Origin: Janthinobacterium psychrotolerans
GTDB lineage: Bacteria; Pseudomonadota; Gammaproteobacteria; Burkholderiales; Burkholderiaceae_D
Direction of reading: 5' to 3'
Assembly: GCF_001677885.1 (NCBI RefSeq)
Contig: NZ_LOCQ01000055.1
Span: 1 to 64,000 of the forward strand
Length of the DNA stretch: 64,000 nt
The translations under genes were made by a program, and so were the position numbers. Below the pieces are notes generated by a model. That model made no database searches and was not told the origin of the DNA. It saw nothing but the letters and a program-made list of their open reading frames with translations. Shown here one piece after another: positions 45,551 to 58,562 of this stretch; within the stretch, counting starts at the first letter, position 1; each line of letters begins with the position of its first letter.

Positions 45551-46831
45551 ATGATCGATATTTCCAGCAACGACATCACCCCCAAGCCCTTGCGCGTGCG
45601 CGAGTTCTATCTGGGGCGACAGCCCATCCTCGACCGCAACCAGGCCCTGTTCGGCTATGAGTTGTTATTTCGCAACGCTCCGGTCGGGCCTGCCAATATC
45701 ACCAGCGACCTGTCGGCCACCGCCACCGTGATTGCCCATGCTTCGCAGCTGGGCATGGAAAAAGTGGTGGGCGACGCCCTCGGTTTCGTCAATGTCGACG
45801 CCGATGTGATCATGAGCGACATCTTCAGTTTCCTGCCGCGCGAAAAGGTGGTACTGGAAATTGTCGAAACCATGCAGGTCACGCCGGAATTGCGCGCGCG
45901 CATCAGCGAACTGGCCGGCCACGGTTTCACGTTTGCGCTGGAAAACGTGGTGGCCGATACGGTGCAAGTGCAGCAACTGCTGCCGCTGGTGCAATACGTC
46001 AAGATGGACATGCGCTCCATCGCGCCGGCGGACCTGGCCAGCCTGGCGCTGCGCTTCAAGCGCGAGCAGAAAAAGCTGGTGGCCGAAAAAGTCGAAACGC
46101 GCGAAGAATTCAAGTCCACGCTGGACCTCGGTTTCGATTATTTCCAAGGCTATTACTTTGCCAAGCCGGCCATCATGACGGGCAAGAAGCTGTCGCCGTC
46201 GCAACTGGCCGTGATGGAACTGATGACCCTGGTGACCTCGGACGCCGACAATATGGACATCGAGCGCGCCATCAAGCGCGACGTGTCGCTGGCGCTGAAC
46301 CTGCTGCGCCTGGTCAATACGCCGGCCGTCGGCGCGCGCCAGCGCATCGATTCGCTGAGCCAGGCCGTCAGCGTGCTGGGCCGTCGCCAGCTGCAGCGCT
46401 GGCTGCAAATCATGCTGTATGCGGAACCAAGCAAGCGCGGCCACAGCATGACGCCGCTGCTGATGCTGGCCACCACGCGCGGCCGCCTGCTCGAACTGCT
46501 GGCCCATAAGCTGCGCCCGAACCACGCGCATTCCGGCGATATCGCCTTTACGGTCGGCATCATGTCGCTGATGGACACCCTGTTCGCCGTGCCGATGGCC
46601 GATATCCTGAGCCAGATCGAAGTGATCGACGAAGTGTCGGAAGCGCTGCTGTCGCGCGGCGGCTTCTATGGCGATCTGCTGCGCCTGGCCGAATGCATTG
46701 AAAGCATCGACGACTTGGAAGGCGAAATCGTGCCGACCCTGCGCGAGCTGGCGATGTCGCCGGACGACCTGGTCGAACTGGAAATGGCCGCTTTCGAGTG
46801 GAGCGACAAAGTTGTGAGGTACGCACTGTAG
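45551..46831 (+). CDS. EAL-like/HDOD signalling protein
   Basis: A 426-residue protein with an EAL-like N-terminal part and a C-terminal HDOD domain (about 205-395, LAVMELMTLVTSDADNMDIERAIKRDVSL). The EAL region starts EFYLGRQPILDRNQALFGYELLFRN: the catalytic Glu of EAL is replaced in the YELLF segment, and other metal ligands are not obvious, so cyclic-di-GMP hydrolysis is unlikely. An alternative GTG at 45491 would add 20 residues; neither has a clear Shine-Dalgarno. The TAG stop lies within the REP-like element that follows. Confidence 0.9.
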   Translation: MIDISSNDITPKPLRVREFYLGRQPILDRNQALFGYELLFRNAPVGPANITSDLSATATVIAHASQLGMEKVVGDALGFVNVDADVIMSDIFSFLPREKVVLEIVETMQVTPELRARISELAGHGFTFALENVVADTVQVQQLLPLVQYVKMDMRSIAPADLASLALRFKREQKKLVAEKVETREEFKSTLDLGFDYFQGYYFAKPAIMTGKKLSPSQLAVMELMTLVTSDADNMDIERAIKRDVSLALNLLRLVNTPAVGARQRIDSLSQAVSVLGRRQLQRWLQIMLYAEPSKRGHSMTPLLMLATTRGRLLELLAHKLRPNHAHSGDIAFTVGIMSLMDTLFAVPMADILSQIEVIDEVSEALLSRGGFYGDLLRLAECIESIDDLEGEIVPTLRELAMSPDDLVELEMAAFEWSDKVVRYAL

Positions 46832-46927
46832 GTTGGATTAGGCCCGCAGGGCCGTAATCCGACAACATTGTTGGCGCTGCCAGTGGTGGCGTCGGATTAC
46901 GGCCTCATGGTCCGTAATCCGACCTAC
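46828..46927. repeat. REP-like double palindrome, copy C
   Basis: Begins GTAGGTTGGATTAGG and ends TAATCCGACCTAC. Hairpin one is TGGATTA...GTAATCCGAC, hairpin two is GTCGGATTACGGCC...GTAATCCGAC, with CCGACAACATTGTTGG between them. It lies in the gap between the convergent HDOD and SPW genes, and its second to fourth bases are the TAG stop of the HDOD gene. Confidence 0.85.
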
Positions 46928-46950
46928 CTGGCCAACACGGCCCATCCCAC

Positions 46951-47322
46951 TCACGCCGCCTTGCCCGGCCGGTGCTTGTGCAGCTCGGGATCGGTGCGCA
47001 GTTCCCACAGGGCCAGCACCACCACGGCGACGCCGACGATCAGGTAGTTCCACAGGACGGGACCCTGGTCGGCCAGGCGCAGCACCCATGGCGACACCGC
47101 CACCCATACCCCCACCAGCAGGTTGACGACGACGGCCCAGAAATAGGTCTTGTACAAGTCAAACGCCGCCAGTACCGCGATCACCAGCCCCGAAATGAGG
47201 GCGTTGACCAGCTGCGGCGAGCCTTGCGCATAGCCCAGGGCCCAGGGCGAAACGATCAGCCACAGCCCCAGCAGCAGGATCACCTGGTCCTGCCAGCGTT
47301 TCAGTTTGAATTGCGTTGCCAT
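46951..47322 (-). CDS. SPW-repeat membrane protein
   Basis: A 123-residue membrane protein with four hydrophobic helices arranged as two repeats, each carrying the SPW motif: LWLIVSPWALGYAQ and VWVAVSPWVLRLAD. The family function is unknown. A GGGGAGG ribosome site precedes the ATG; an upstream open extension of 14 codons is unlikely. It lies about 95 bases downstream of metH on the same strand. Confidence 0.9.
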   Translation of the reverse strand: MATQFKLKRWQDQVILLLGLWLIVSPWALGYAQGSPQLVNALISGLVIAVLAAFDLYKTYFWAVVVNLLVGVWVAVSPWVLRLADQGPVLWNYLIVGVAVVVLALWELRTDPELHKHRPGKAA

Positions 47323-47417
47323 AATGCCTCCCCGGAAGATACCGGCGCCCCCAGGCGCCCGCATACAGCCTTAGTGGCATGGCGGCGCGCGAAAGTTCCG
47401 CGCGCCGCCCGGCGAAC

Positions 47418-51215
<3,798 letters not shown>

Positions 51216-51603
51216 TTCATGCTTTCAATAGGCAACGGGCGGCGGCGCGGTGGGGAGGCATTGCGCATCAGCAGGATCAGCCGACGGAGTGCGCCGGCCG
51301 GATAGGCTGGCGGAAGAGGGCAATCGCCTGAGTTCACCGGGTCTAAAATTATACGGCATCGCGCACCTTTGGTTCTGGGCAAAAGGCCTGGCCGGCTGCG
51401 GATGGTCCATCCACGCAACACATCGCCATGCCAACGACGGGTCTTTAAAAAAAGTCACTAATAATTTTTTTAAGTTGTCTTTGGGAATTTTATTCAATCA
51501 TAATGACGGTACTGGTTTACCCATTCTCGCCAAAATTCACCGCCATGTTCCCTGTCTTGTTCAGTTCTCCTGCTGTCGCGCTGCGCGCAAACGGATGCCA
51601 GCC
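51216..51603. promoter_or_regulatory. Divergent control region between metH and the TIG lipoprotein gene
   Basis: About 390 bases without a supported gene. On the minus strand a perfect TATAAT (51353 to 51348) is a likely metH -10, giving a leader of about 125 bases; its -35 is weak. On the plus strand TTGTCT (51475-51480), 18 bases, then CATAAT (51499-51504) is a plausible promoter for the lipoprotein gene, in an AT-rich stretch. No B12 box or SAM riboswitch pattern was seen. Confidence 0.45.
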
Positions 51604-54090
51604 ATGAAAAACCATTTGCTTATTGTATCGCTTGCCATGCTGGGTCTGTCCGCTTGTGGCGGCGGTGGAGGTGGCGGCGCCAGTACGGCGGTGGCCACCA
51701 CCGCTACGCCGGCGGTGGTGTCGGCCATAGCGTCCGTGTCGGCCAACACGGCGGCCATCGGCGCCAGCTTGACGGTGACCGGCAGCAACCTCGATCGCGT
51801 GACGGCCTTCCAGGTCGGCGGCGTGACCCTGGCCGCCAGCGCCGTGAGCGCCACCAGCGCCACCCTGACCATGCCGGCCACGCCAGTGAGCGGTGCGCTG
51901 ACCCTGGTCACCGCCAGCGGCACGGTCGCCACCAGCCAGGCCATCACGGCCTACCTGCCGTTGACAGCCGGCGAGCTGACGCCAGCTGCCGGCATCGCCG
52001 GCACCAGCGTGAGCATCACCGGCGCCGGCATGGCCAATGTCACGGCGGTCGTGTTTGCCAACGGCACCGCCGCCGCCGTGCAAGGCCATACCGACAACAG
52101 CGTCACCTTCGTGGTGCCGGTCGGCGCCACGACGGGCCAGCTGACTGTGCGCGGTACCTTCAACGAAGCGCTGACCAGCGCCGCCTTCACCGTCCTGCCG
52201 ACCGTCAGCGTGACGTCGATCAGCACCGCCATCAGCGGCGGCAATGTGATCGTCACCGTGGCCGGCAGCAATCTGGACCAGGTCAATGGCGCGGCCATCG
52301 GCAGTACCGCCGCCACCATCGTCAGCGCCAGCGCCAGCGAACTGCGCGTCTCGGCGCCCAGCACGGCGACCGGCAACCTGATGCTGTCGTCGCCGTCGCG
52401 CGCCGCCGTCAACGCCGGCACGGTTGCCGCGTTCACCCTGGGCGCCATCGATTTTTCGCAAGTGCTGAACCTGAGCGCCAGCGATGCGGCGCTGCGCCTG
52501 ACGCGCGGCAAGCCCGCCGCCGTGCGCGTGTCCGTGCTCGGCACGCTGGCTGGCCGCAGCAGCCCGACGGTGACCCTGGCGGCCAGCTCGTCGACCGGCG
52601 TCAACCTGGGCAGCCTGGTGCTGAGCGGCCCTGCGACCCTGCCAACGACGCGCAATGCGTATAGCTTTGATGGCAACTTCAGCGTGGCCCTGCCGGCCAG
52701 CTGGATACAGCCCGGCCTGCAAGTGCGCGTGACGGCCGTCGGCAATGATGGCACGCAGGTGAGCCAGCAGGCCACGCCGGCCGTCTCGTCGGCCGCCAGG
52801 ATGCGCCTGGTGCTGGTGCCCCTGACCACCAGCGACGGCACCTCCGTGCTGCCGGACCCGGAAGTGATCCGCGCCGCCCTGGTGCGCGTGTATCCGTACG
52901 CTCTGGACGACATCACCGTCACCAGGCGCGTGCCGCTCGACGTCGGCGGCAGCAGCGCGGTCGACAGCTGGTGGAGCACGACCTTGCCGAAGATCGAAGC
53001 GGCGCGCAGCCAGGAAGACAGCAGCGCTTTCTATTATGGTTTCGTGTCGCAGATGTCGGCCAGCCGCACCGCCGGCCTGGCGTATATCAGCGACCGCACC
53101 ACCGGTGTGTCCAGCCCGTCGGCGATGGGTCTTGATGCTGCCGCCACCCGCACCGCCTCGGTCGACGCCTTTGGCAACGCCTGGCCCGAGTGGCTGACGA
53201 CGATGATCCATGAAATCGGCCACAACCATTCGCTCAGGCACGTCGCCTGCGGTTCACCGACCGACGCCGTCACCGACTATCCGTACGCCAATGGCGACCT
53301 GGGCAGCCAGCCTCTGTACAACAGCAACTATGGCGCCACCATCGGCCAGCTGAGCCAGGCCAGCTACAGCAGCGGCGGCGGCACCAGGCAGATGAAAGAC
53401 GTGATGAGCTATTGCAGCGGCGCCTGGTTCTCGGACTACAGCTATGCCCGCGTCCAGCAATTTCTCGAAAGCTACGCCGCGCGCCTGGCCCGCACCGGCC
53501 GCAGCAGCTCGGTGGGCGCCAGCGTGCTGGCCGCCGACAATGGCTACCTGACCATTTCGGGCCGCATCACCGACCATGGCGTGCAGTTGCACCCGGCGGT
53601 GGCATCGGCCACCGCGCGTACCGGCACCGCCGACAGCAGCGCCACCTACAGCCTGCGGATTTTAACGGCGTCCGGGCAAACGATGAACGTGCCATTTGAT
53701 ACGCAGCAGCTGGCCGACAGCCGGGTTGACGTGAGCCACTTCCGCGTCAGCTTTGCCAACCCAGGCGACATCAGCGATATCGATGTGCTGGCCAATGGCA
53801 AGGTGGTCAGCAAGATCGACCGCTCGGTCCGCCGTGCCGTCGCCGCCACCGCCGCCAATCTGCAGACCACGCAGAACGCCGGCAAGCTGGCCCTGCGCTG
53901 GAATGCCGATGCCGAGCCGTACGCCGCGGTGCTGTACGTCGCCGCCGATGGCCGCAAGACCGTGATCGCCAGCGCCCTGACCGGTGGCAGCACGGCCGTC
54001 GACGTCAGCGCCTTGCCGGCCGGCGGCCGTTTCGAGGTGAGCCTGTCGTCGTCCGTGCGTGGCCGCATGGTGAAAGTGGCGCGTCAATAA
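51604..54090 (+). CDS. Large TIG-domain lipoprotein with a zinc metalloprotease motif
   Basis: An 828-residue lipoprotein: the lipobox is LSAC with Cys20, followed by a poly-Gly run. Residues about 38-275 look like three IPT/TIG-type beta-sandwich repeats (ANTAAIGASLTVTGSNLDRVTAF, then ELTPAAGIAGTSVSITGAGM, then ISGGNVIVTVAGSNLDQVNGA). The middle, near 400-640, is a metallopeptidase-like domain with HEIGHNHSLRH (His536, His540, His546; Glu537) and a later MSYC that could be the Met-turn. This is the extended HExxHxxxxxH zinc motif, with Ser where Gly is usual. A C-terminal beta-rich part follows. No named family was assigned; secretion to the surface is inferred. Confidence 0.85.
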   Translation: MKNHLLIVSLAMLGLSACGGGGGGGASTAVATTATPAVVSAIASVSANTAAIGASLTVTGSNLDRVTAFQVGGVTLAASAVSATSATLTMPATPVSGALTLVTASGTVATSQAITAYLPLTAGELTPAAGIAGTSVSITGAGMANVTAVVFANGTAAAVQGHTDNSVTFVVPVGATTGQLTVRGTFNEALTSAAFTVLPTVSVTSISTAISGGNVIVTVAGSNLDQVNGAAIGSTAATIVSASASELRVSAPSTATGNLMLSSPSRAAVNAGTVAAFTLGAIDFSQVLNLSASDAALRLTRGKPAAVRVSVLGTLAGRSSPTVTLAASSSTGVNLGSLVLSGPATLPTTRNAYSFDGNFSVALPASWIQPGLQVRVTAVGNDGTQVSQQATPAVSSAARMRLVLVPLTTSDGTSVLPDPEVIRAALVRVYPYALDDITVTRRVPLDVGGSSAVDSWWSTTLPKIEAARSQEDSSAFYYGFVSQMSASRTAGLAYISDRTTGVSSPSAMGLDAAATRTASVDAFGNAWPEWLTTMIHEIGHNHSLRHVACGSPTDAVTDYPYANGDLGSQPLYNSNYGATIGQLSQASYSSGGGTRQMKDVMSYCSGAWFSDYSYARVQQFLESYAARLARTGRSSSVGASVLAADNGYLTISGRITDHGVQLHPAVASATARTGTADSSATYSLRILTASGQTMNVPFDTQQLADSRVDVSHFRVSFANPGDISDIDVLANGKVVSKIDRSVRRAVAATAANLQTTQNAGKLALRWNADAEPYAAVLYVAADGRKTVIASALTGGSTAVDVSALPAGGRFEVSLSSSVRGRMVKVARQ

Positions 54091-54202
54091 ACGCTGGTTT
54101 TACTTGTGTGAAAAGCGCACAAATCCTGTGCCGGCATGGGGCTGCTGATGGACCGAAAGCTTGCCTAGAATGGCTGTTCCTCAATCAACCGGAAGCTGCG
54201 CC

Positions 54203-54610
54203 ATGCCCATCCTCAACCTTCAACTCTCCACCACGCCTGACGCGCCGCAATCGGCCGCGCTTGCCGCCACCCTGAGCCGGCTGACAGCCGAGTTGCTGCA
54301 CAAGGCGCCAGAACTGACTTCGGTGGCGATCCGCCATATCGATGGCGCGCACTGGTTTGTCGGCGGGGCATGCCTGCAACAGCAGGGCAGGACGAGTTTT
54401 TTCCTCGATGTGCTGATCAGCGACGAAACCAATACGGCGGCGGAAAAGGCGGCGTATATCGCCGCCGTGCATGCGGCGATGGCGCAGGCGCTGGGACCCT
54501 TGCACGAGGTCAGCTATATCCACGTGCATGACGCCCGCCAGGCGGCCTGGGGCTATGGCGGCCTGACGCAGCAGTTCCGCGCCGTCTCGAAAAGCCTGCA
54601 ATCGCAGTGA
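54203..54610 (+). CDS. Tautomerase-family protein
   Basis: A 135-residue protein that starts MPILNLQLST; after Met removal Pro1 would be the catalytic base of the 4-oxalocrotonate tautomerase superfamily. Length suggests two fused beta-alpha-beta units. It also contains IRHIDGAHWFVGG and SYIHVHDARQAAWGYGGLTQQ at the end, known from a subgroup of small tautomerases. The substrate is unknown. It ends one base before the stop of a convergent LysR gene, which may regulate it, although convergent layout makes this less certain. Confidence 0.88.
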   Translation: MPILNLQLSTTPDAPQSAALAATLSRLTAELLHKAPELTSVAIRHIDGAHWFVGGACLQQQGRTSFFLDVLISDETNTAAEKAAYIAAVHAAMAQALGPLHEVSYIHVHDARQAAWGYGGLTQQFRAVSKSLQSQ

Positions 54611-55519
54611 TCAGTCCCAGTCGCGGCCGGCATACCACTGGACCGCGAAGTCGATCAGGGCGCGCACCTTGGGCGACAGGTGGCGCCCGTGCGGATACAG
54701 CGCATACAGATTGCGCGGCGCCAGGGTGTAGCCGGGCAGCACCTGCACCAGTGCGCCGCTGGCCAGCTGCTCGCGCACGATAAAGGCGGCCGTACTGGCG
54801 ATGCCCATGCCTTGCATGGCGGCGGTGCGCAGGGCGATGCCGGTGTTGGCGGCAAAGCTGCCGCGCACGGCCACCGCGTGCGGCGCGCCGCTGTCGTCGT
54901 GGAACACCCAGCTGGCCGGTTTTTCCGCGACGCTCAAGCTGTACAGCAGGCAGTCATGGCGCAGCAGCTCTTGTGGCGTGGCGGGCGCGCGATGCTGCGC
55001 CAGGTAGCCCGGCGATGCGACCGCCACCATGCGGCTGCTGGCCAGCTTGCGCGCCACCAGGGTCGAGTCGGGCAGGCCGCGCGTGATGCGCAGCGCCACG
55101 TCGAAGCCGTCGTCGATCAGGTCGACCATGCGGTCATTGCAGACCAGGTCGATCTGCAGCAGCCGATAGCGCTGCGTGAAGGCAGGCAGCCAGGCGGCCA
55201 GTTCCAGCGCGCCGAAGGCGACTGGCGCATTGATGCGCAAGCTGCCCGAGGGCTGCGCCTGGTGCAGGGTGACGGCGCGGTCAGCCGCGTCGAGCGCGTC
55301 GAGGATGTCGCGGCTGGCCAGGTAGTATTCCTGGCCGGCGGCCGTCAGCGCGAAGCGGCGTGTGGTGCGGTTGAGCAATTGCGCACCGAGCTGGTGTTCC
55401 AGCTGGCGGATCTGGCGCGAGACGATGGAATGAGAAATGCCGAGCGCGGCGCCGGCCGCCGTGAAGCTGCCCAGTTCGACCACGCGGCGCAGCGCGCGCA
55501 GGGCTGTAAGCTGGTCCAT
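54611..55519 (-). CDS. LysR-family transcriptional regulator
   Basis: A 302-residue LTTR with an N-terminal helix-turn-helix (MDQLTALRALRRVVELGSFTAAGAALGIS and onwards) and a ligand-binding domain that includes ALRITRGLPDSTLVARKLASSRMV, the signature of the AaeR/CrgA-like branch. It follows fmt by 14 bases on the same strand, an unusual neighbour for a regulator, and converges on the tautomerase gene. Confidence 0.93.
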   Translation of the reverse strand: MDQLTALRALRRVVELGSFTAAGAALGISHSIVSRQIRQLEHQLGAQLLNRTTRRFALTAAGQEYYLASRDILDALDAADRAVTLHQAQPSGSLRINAPVAFGALELAAWLPAFTQRYRLLQIDLVCNDRMVDLIDDGFDVALRITRGLPDSTLVARKLASSRMVAVASPGYLAQHRAPATPQELLRHDCLLYSLSVAEKPASWVFHDDSGAPHAVAVRGSFAANTGIALRTAAMQGMGIASTAAFIVREQLASGALVQVLPGYTLAPRNLYALYPHGRHLSPKVRALIDFAVQWYAGRDWD

Positions 55520-55533
55520 GGCGCGCTGGCAGG

Positions 55534-56490
55534 TTAAACGAAACGCTTGCCTTCGAGCGGGAAGCCCTTGATGAATTCGCTTGCCGGCAGGCGCTTGCCG
55601 CCCGGTTTTTGCAAGTGCGTCAGGCGCAAGGCGCCCGTGCCGCAGGCCACCACGATGCCAAGCTGGGCGTCGGCCGCCAGTACCTGGCCGGCCGGCTGCG
55701 GGCTGTCGGCCTCGAGTACCTCGGCGGCCCAGATCTTGATGGCCACGCCGTCGACCTGGCCGCAGGCGCCGGGGAAGGGATTGAAGGCGCGAATTTTCAG
55801 GCCCAGTTCCAGCGCGCCCTGGGAAAAATCGAGCGCCGCTTCTTCCTTGGCGATTTTTGCCGCATAGGTCACGCCCGCTTCCGGCTGCGGCACGGCCGTC
55901 AATGGCCCCTGCCGCATCTTGCGCAAAGTGTCGACGATCATGCGCCCGCCGAGGGCGGCCAGCTTGTCGTGCAGGGTGGCGGTGGAGTCGCCCGCTTCGA
56001 TCGCCACGCGTTCGATGGCCAGCATCGGGCCGGTGTCCAGCCCTTCTTCCATCTGCATGATGGTCACGCCGGTTTCGTCGTCACCGGCCTCGATGGCGCG
56101 GTGGATCGGCGCGGCGCCGCGCCAGCGCGGCAGCAGGGAACCGTGGATATTGATGCAGGGCCGGATGTCGAGCGTGCTGCGCGGCAAAATCAGGCCATAG
56201 GCGGCCACCACCATCACATCGTACTCAAGCGCCAGCAGCCGTTCGTGGGCGGCTTTCGCTTCGGCGGCGCGCTGCGGATCGCGGCTGTCCATGCGCAGGG
56301 AGAGCGGCTGCAGCACCTCGATGCCGTGCCGCAGCGCGTATTGCTTGACGGCCGAAGCGTGCAACTGCATGCCGCGTCCGGCAGGGCGGTCGGGCTGGGT
56401 CAGCACCAGGGGAATCTCGAAACCCGCTTCGTGCAAGTCTTTCAGGGCGGTAGCGGCAAATTCAGGCGTGCCTGCGAAGATCACTTTCAT
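55534..56490 (-). CDS. fmt: Methionyl-tRNA formyltransferase
   Basis: A 318-residue enzyme that formylates initiator Met-tRNA. It starts [19 protein letters not shown], and the formyl-folate site has [20 protein letters not shown] with the catalytic Asn-His pair and a later Asp in [14 protein letters not shown]. The C-terminal tRNA-binding domain is present. It lies downstream of def, about 75 bases apart on the same strand, the usual pairing. Confidence 0.97.
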   Translation of the reverse strand: MKVIFAGTPEFAATALKDLHEAGFEIPLVLTQPDRPAGRGMQLHASAVKQYALRHGIEVLQPLSLRMDSRDPQRAAEAKAAHERLLALEYDVMVVAAYGLILPRSTLDIRPCINIHGSLLPRWRGAAPIHRAIEAGDDETGVTIMQMEEGLDTGPMLAIERVAIEAGDSTATLHDKLAALGGRMIVDTLRKMRQGPLTAVPQPEAGVTYAAKIAKEEAALDFSQGALELGLKIRAFNPFPGACGQVDGVAIKIWAAEVLEADSPQPAGQVLAADAQLGIVVACGTGALRLTHLQKPGGKRLPASEFIKGFPLEGKRFV

Positions 56491-56566
56491 CGGGTTCCTT
56501 GGTGTGAAGTGCGCAGGGCTGTGCCTGGCGGGTATGACAATGCCCGCCAGTTTACCAGTTCATGCT

Positions 56567-57109
56567 TCAGAAACGGCGATTTTGCGCGCGCAGGCTCGCT
56601 TCGCGTTCAAGGCCGCGGATTTCCTTGACCATCTTGGTCTTGATGCGGTTGCGCTTGAGCGGCGACAGGTATTCGACGAAGACCTTGCCCAGCAGGTGAT
56701 CCATTTCGTGCTGGATGCACACGCCCAGCAAGCCCTCGGCTTCCAGTTCGAAGGCCTTGCCATGGCGGTCCAGCGCGCGCACCTTGATGCGGGACGGGCG
56801 CTCGACGCCGTCGTACACGCCCGGCACCGACAAACAGCCTTCGTCGTAGACCTGCTTTTCTTCGCTGGCCCAGGTGATTTCCGGGTTGATGAACACTTGC
56901 AGCTGGTTTTTTTCTTCGGTGACGTCGATCACCATCATCTGGATGTGCTGGTCGACTTGCGAGGCCGCCAGGCCCACGCCGGGCGCGTCGTACATGGTTT
57001 CGGCCATGTCGTCGATCAGGGTCTGCAGCTGGGCGCCAAAATCGGTGACCGGCTTGGCGACGGTGTGCAGGCGCGGATCGGGGTAACGCAGGATATTTAA
57101 GATGGACAT
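56567..57109 (-). CDS. def: Peptide deformylase
   Basis: A 180-residue metalloenzyme that removes the formyl group from new proteins. The three family motifs are [15 protein letters not shown] (metal ligand Cys) and QHEMDHLLG (two His ligands and the catalytic Glu). The start [14 protein letters not shown] is the conserved one. It is divergent from dprA and upstream of fmt. On its strand a TGTGATAAAAT block at 57215 to 57205 is a possible extended -10. Confidence 0.97.
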   Translation of the reverse strand: MSILNILRYPDPRLHTVAKPVTDFGAQLQTLIDDMAETMYDAPGVGLAASQVDQHIQMMVIDVTEEKNQLQVFINPEITWASEEKQVYDEGCLSVPGVYDGVERPSRIKVRALDRHGKAFELEAEGLLGVCIQHEMDHLLGKVFVEYLSPLKRNRIKTKMVKEIRGLEREASLRAQNRRF

Positions 57110-57355
57110 ACGAATTGGGCTGTTTGGCTGGTTGAATGAGCTGGGCACATGAAGGCTGTGCGCGGCGCTGGGTCGCCGGTGGTTTTACGCTGATTGAAGG
57201 CGAAATTTTATCACAGACGCCGCTGGCGCTGTGGCGGCGGGCGTTTTCTCGGCGGCGCGCCGCAGCGCGCACGGATATTGCGCCGGTCGGCATCGCGGCG
57301 CGCGCGCCGCGCTACCATGAAAGACCGGGAACCACGCGCGGCGAGCGAGAATGTC

Positions 57356-58468
57356 ATGCATGCAAATTCGGCAAGCGAACAAGGGGTGGGCGAACTGGCG
57401 TCGTGGCTGCGCCTGCAATTGCTGCCCGGCGTGGGGCCGGTGGCGGCGCGCGCCCTGCTGGCCCGCTTCGGTTTGCCGCAAGGCATATTTTCAGCCTCGT
57501 TCGAGGCCTTGCGCGAAGTGGTGCCGGCCGGCCTGGCGCGCACCATCCTGCTGCCGCCCAAGCCGGTCGCCAACAGCCAGCTGGACCTGACACTGCAATG
57601 GCTGGAGCGGCCCGGCAACGCCGTGCTGACCCTGGCCGACGGCGCCTATCCTTTGCAACTGCTGGAAATCCCCGATCCGCCGCTGCTCTTATATGTACGC
57701 GGCCGCCCTGAACTGCTGTCGCGCCCTTGCGTGGCCGTGATCGGCAGCCGCAACGCCAGCGCGCAGGGCATGCAGAATGCGGCCGCGTTCGCCGAGGCGC
57801 TGAGCCGGTCGGGCCTGACTATCGTTTCCGGGCTGGCGCTGGGCATCGACACGCATGCGCACGAAGGCGGCCTGCGCGGCGAGGGCGGCACGGTGGCCGT
57901 GATCGGCACGGGCGCCGACCTGGTCTATCCGCGACGCAACCTCGACCTGGCGCAACGCATAGCCGCGCAAGGCTGCATCGTCAGCGAATATGCGCTGGGC
58001 CTGCCTGCCATGCCCAGCAATTTTCCACGCCGCAATCGGCTGATCAGCGGCCTGGCGCGCGGTGTGCTGGTGATCGAGGCGGCGGCCCAGTCGGGCTCCT
58101 TGATCACGGCGCGCCTGGCCGGCGAATACGGGCGCGATGTGTACGCCTTGCCGGGCTCGATCCACTCGACCCTGGCCAAGGGTTGCCATGCCCTTATCAA
58201 GCAGGGCGCCAAGCTGGTCGATTCGGTCGACGATGTGCTGCAGGAATTGCGCTGGCCCGGTGTCGATGTTGCGCCGGTATCGTCTCCGGCACCGGCCGCG
58301 CCGCTGAGCCCCTTGCTGGGCGTGCTCGGCTACGATCCTTGCGATACCGACACCCTCGCCGCGCGCAGCAGCCTGGCGATTCCCGTGCTGATGGGCGAGC
58401 TGCTGGCGCTGGAAATGGCCGGGCTGGTGGAACGGATGCCGGGAGGACTGTTTCAACGCTGCAAATGA
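57356..58468 (+). CDS. dprA: DNA processing protein DprA
   Basis: A 370-residue protein that loads RecA on incoming single-stranded DNA during transformation. It has an N-terminal helical SAM-like region (WLRLQLLPGVGPVAARALLARFG), the Rossmann-like DNA-binding core with VAVIGSRNASAQGMQNA, VSGLALGIDTHAHEGGL and PRRNRLISGLARGVLVIEA, and a C-terminal winged-helix-like segment. The start is uncertain: ATG at 57317 would add 13 residues. It leads dprA-smg-topB, a common order in Burkholderiales. Confidence 0.94.
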   Translation: MHANSASEQGVGELASWLRLQLLPGVGPVAARALLARFGLPQGIFSASFEALREVVPAGLARTILLPPKPVANSQLDLTLQWLERPGNAVLTLADGAYPLQLLEIPDPPLLLYVRGRPELLSRPCVAVIGSRNASAQGMQNAAAFAEALSRSGLTIVSGLALGIDTHAHEGGLRGEGGTVAVIGTGADLVYPRRNLDLAQRIAAQGCIVSEYALGLPAMPSNFPRRNRLISGLARGVLVIEAAAQSGSLITARLAGEYGRDVYALPGSIHSTLAKGCHALIKQGAKLVDSVDDVLQELRWPGVDVAPVSSPAPAAPLSPLLGVLGYDPCDTDTLAARSSLAIPVLMGELLALEMAGLVERMPGGLFQRCK

Positions 58469-58562
58469 CAGCTTGTCACTTGTGTGGCGGCCTTGCCGCA
58501 CGGCGCCGTTTTGACGGCTGGCGCACTTGTGCCGCAGCGAACTTAGCTGATAGAGTAGAGTC

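Noticed and set aside
51216-51360. A cobalamin riboswitch before metH
   Set aside because: No B12-box sequence is present on the minus strand between the TATAAT and the start codon.
57356-58468. A complete natural transformation system
   Set aside because: Only comM and dprA are present; pilus, ComEA and ComEC genes are not in the window, and both genes occur in many bacteria not known to be competent.
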